A stretch of 12,455 bases of DNA, from NCBI GenBank assembly GCA_021823555.1, contig JAKANW010000035.1:1-12455 (forward strand), read 5' to 3'. This document shows positions 11,770 to 12,455 of the stretch, piece after piece (within the stretch, counting starts at the first letter, position 1; every line of letters starts with the position of its first letter). This stretch comes from Chloroflexota bacterium (GTDB lineage: Bacteria > Chloroflexota > Anaerolineae > Anaerolineales > Villigracilaceae). A model generated the notes under the pieces. That model saw nothing but the letters and a program-made list of their open reading frames with translations, ran no database searches and was not told the DNA's origin. The translations under genes and the position numbers were made by a program.

Positions 11770-12455
11770 ATGAAACTTTCCCAGCATGTGGCAGTCATTG
11801 GCGGCGGACCCGCAGGACTGATGGCGGCAGAAGTCATCAGCGCAGGCGGCGTTCACATTGACCTGTATGATTCCATGCCCTCGGTGGGACGCAAGTTCCT
11901 GATCGCGGGCAAGGGCGGTCTGAACCTGACGCACTCCGAGCCGCGCCCACAGTTCCTGGCACGCTACGGGTCGCGCCGCGCCCAACTCGAACCGTTGATC
12001 GAAGCCTTCGGGCCGGAAGACCTGCGTCAATGGGCCAGGGAACTTGGCTGCGAGACTTTCGTCGGCACATCGGGGCGCGTCTTCCCCACCGATATGAAAG
12101 CCGCGCCCCTGCTCCATGCCTGGCGGCAGAGACTGCGGGAAAGTGGCGTAACGTTTCACATGCGCCATAAATGGATTGGCTGGAACGATGACGGCTCGCT
12201 GCGTTTTGAAACGCCCAAAGGTGAACTGTCCCGGCGAGCCGAAGCGGTGGTGCTGGCCCTCGGCGGCGGCGGTTGGAAACGGACAGGCTCAACGGGCGAA
12301 TGGGTTCCTTTGCTGGAACCGGCCGGGGCGCGGGTGGAAACGCTCAAGCCATCCAACTGTGGCTTCGACGTGCGCTGGAGTGAACACTTTCGGGCGCGCT
12401 TCGACGGCCATCCCATCAAGTCCGTGATTTTATCGTTCAAGGAATTTCGACAGCA
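11770..12455 (+). CDS. FAD-dependent oxidoreductase of the HI0933/YhiN type, 5' part
   Basis: The first 228 residues of a flavoprotein that runs off the window; the family is about 380-420 residues. The FAD-binding loop is VIGGGPAGLMAAE at 9-21, followed after about 20 residues by the hallmark GRKFLIAGKGGLNLTHSE at 40-57, which marks the HI0933/YhiN (BaiN-like) group, probably the TIGR03862 branch. Further on, GRVFPTDMKAAPLL and ALGGGGWKRTGSTGEW agree. The chemistry of most members is unknown; one relative, BaiN, was assigned to bile-acid reduction, which need not apply here. The start is ATG 11770, giving a complete Rossmann strand; it has no ribosome site but a -10 exactly placed for a leaderless message. 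It is set apart from the crystallin unit by a terminator. Confidence 0.9.
   Translation, partial: MKLSQHVAVIGGGPAGLMAAEVISAGGVHIDLYDSMPSVGRKFLIAGKGGLNLTHSEPRPQFLARYGSRRAQLEPLIEAFGPEDLRQWARELGCETFVGTSGRVFPTDMKAAPLLHAWRQRLRESGVTFHMRHKWIGWNDDGSLRFETPKGELSRRAEAVVLALGGGGWKRTGSTGEWVPLLEPAGARVETLKPSNCGFDVRWSEHFRARFDGHPIKSVILSFKEFRQ

Overview
The window (12,455 bases, GC-rich) reads as a chromosomal segment of a free-living bacterium, most likely a member of the Chloroflexota, class Anaerolineae. This placement is inference. It rests on the style of the proteins (a PEBP lipoprotein, a helicase-associated XPB/Ssl2-like protein without a motor, a long sugar-phosphate nucleotidyltransferase with a hexapeptide tail), on ATG/GTG/TTG starts behind AGGAGG-type ribosome sites, and on several dispersed palindromic repeats of a kind I associate with such genomes. 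There is no phage, plasmid, CRISPR array, rRNA or tRNA that I can see.

Layout. Positions 1-440 hold the 3' end of a ferritin gene and a strong terminator. Positions 459-835 hold a YkvA/DUF1232 gene whose usual membrane tail is found in another frame. Positions 949-6064 carry a close-packed rightward series: prs (PRPP synthase), an AAC(6')-like acetyltransferase, a PEBP lipoprotein, an EamA transporter, an enterochelin-esterase-like hydrolase and a sugar-phosphate nucleotidyltransferase, closed by a terminator. Positions 6107-7539 carry a small unknown gene and a class I aminotransferase. A repeat and a two-way terminator (7555-7698) separate these from a leftward helicase-associated gene (7708-9306). 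The stretch 9307-9885 is mostly non-coding but full of structure: a nested inverted-repeat element, the remnant of a leftward gene, and a promoter followed by an intrinsic terminator placed before the next gene. Positions 9886-11630 hold a two-gene unit: a three-helix membrane protein and a secreted protein with two beta/gamma-crystallin domains carrying calcium-type motifs. After a terminator and another hairpin repeat, a FAD-dependent oxidoreductase of the HI0933/YhiN type starts at 11770 and runs off the window.

How the genes work together. Most are household or accessory functions with no single pathway: PRPP for nucleotide synthesis, iron storage, NDP-sugar formation and amino-group transfer. 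The EamA and esterase genes share an ATGA overlap and are probably translated together. The unit with most claim to being an undescribed system is 9759-11630: a promoter, a leader terminator that would have to be read through, an unknown membrane protein and an exported beta/gamma-crystallin protein. The second theme is a set of hairpin-forming intergenic repeats, at least four different families, one of which supplies the C-terminus of the esterase.
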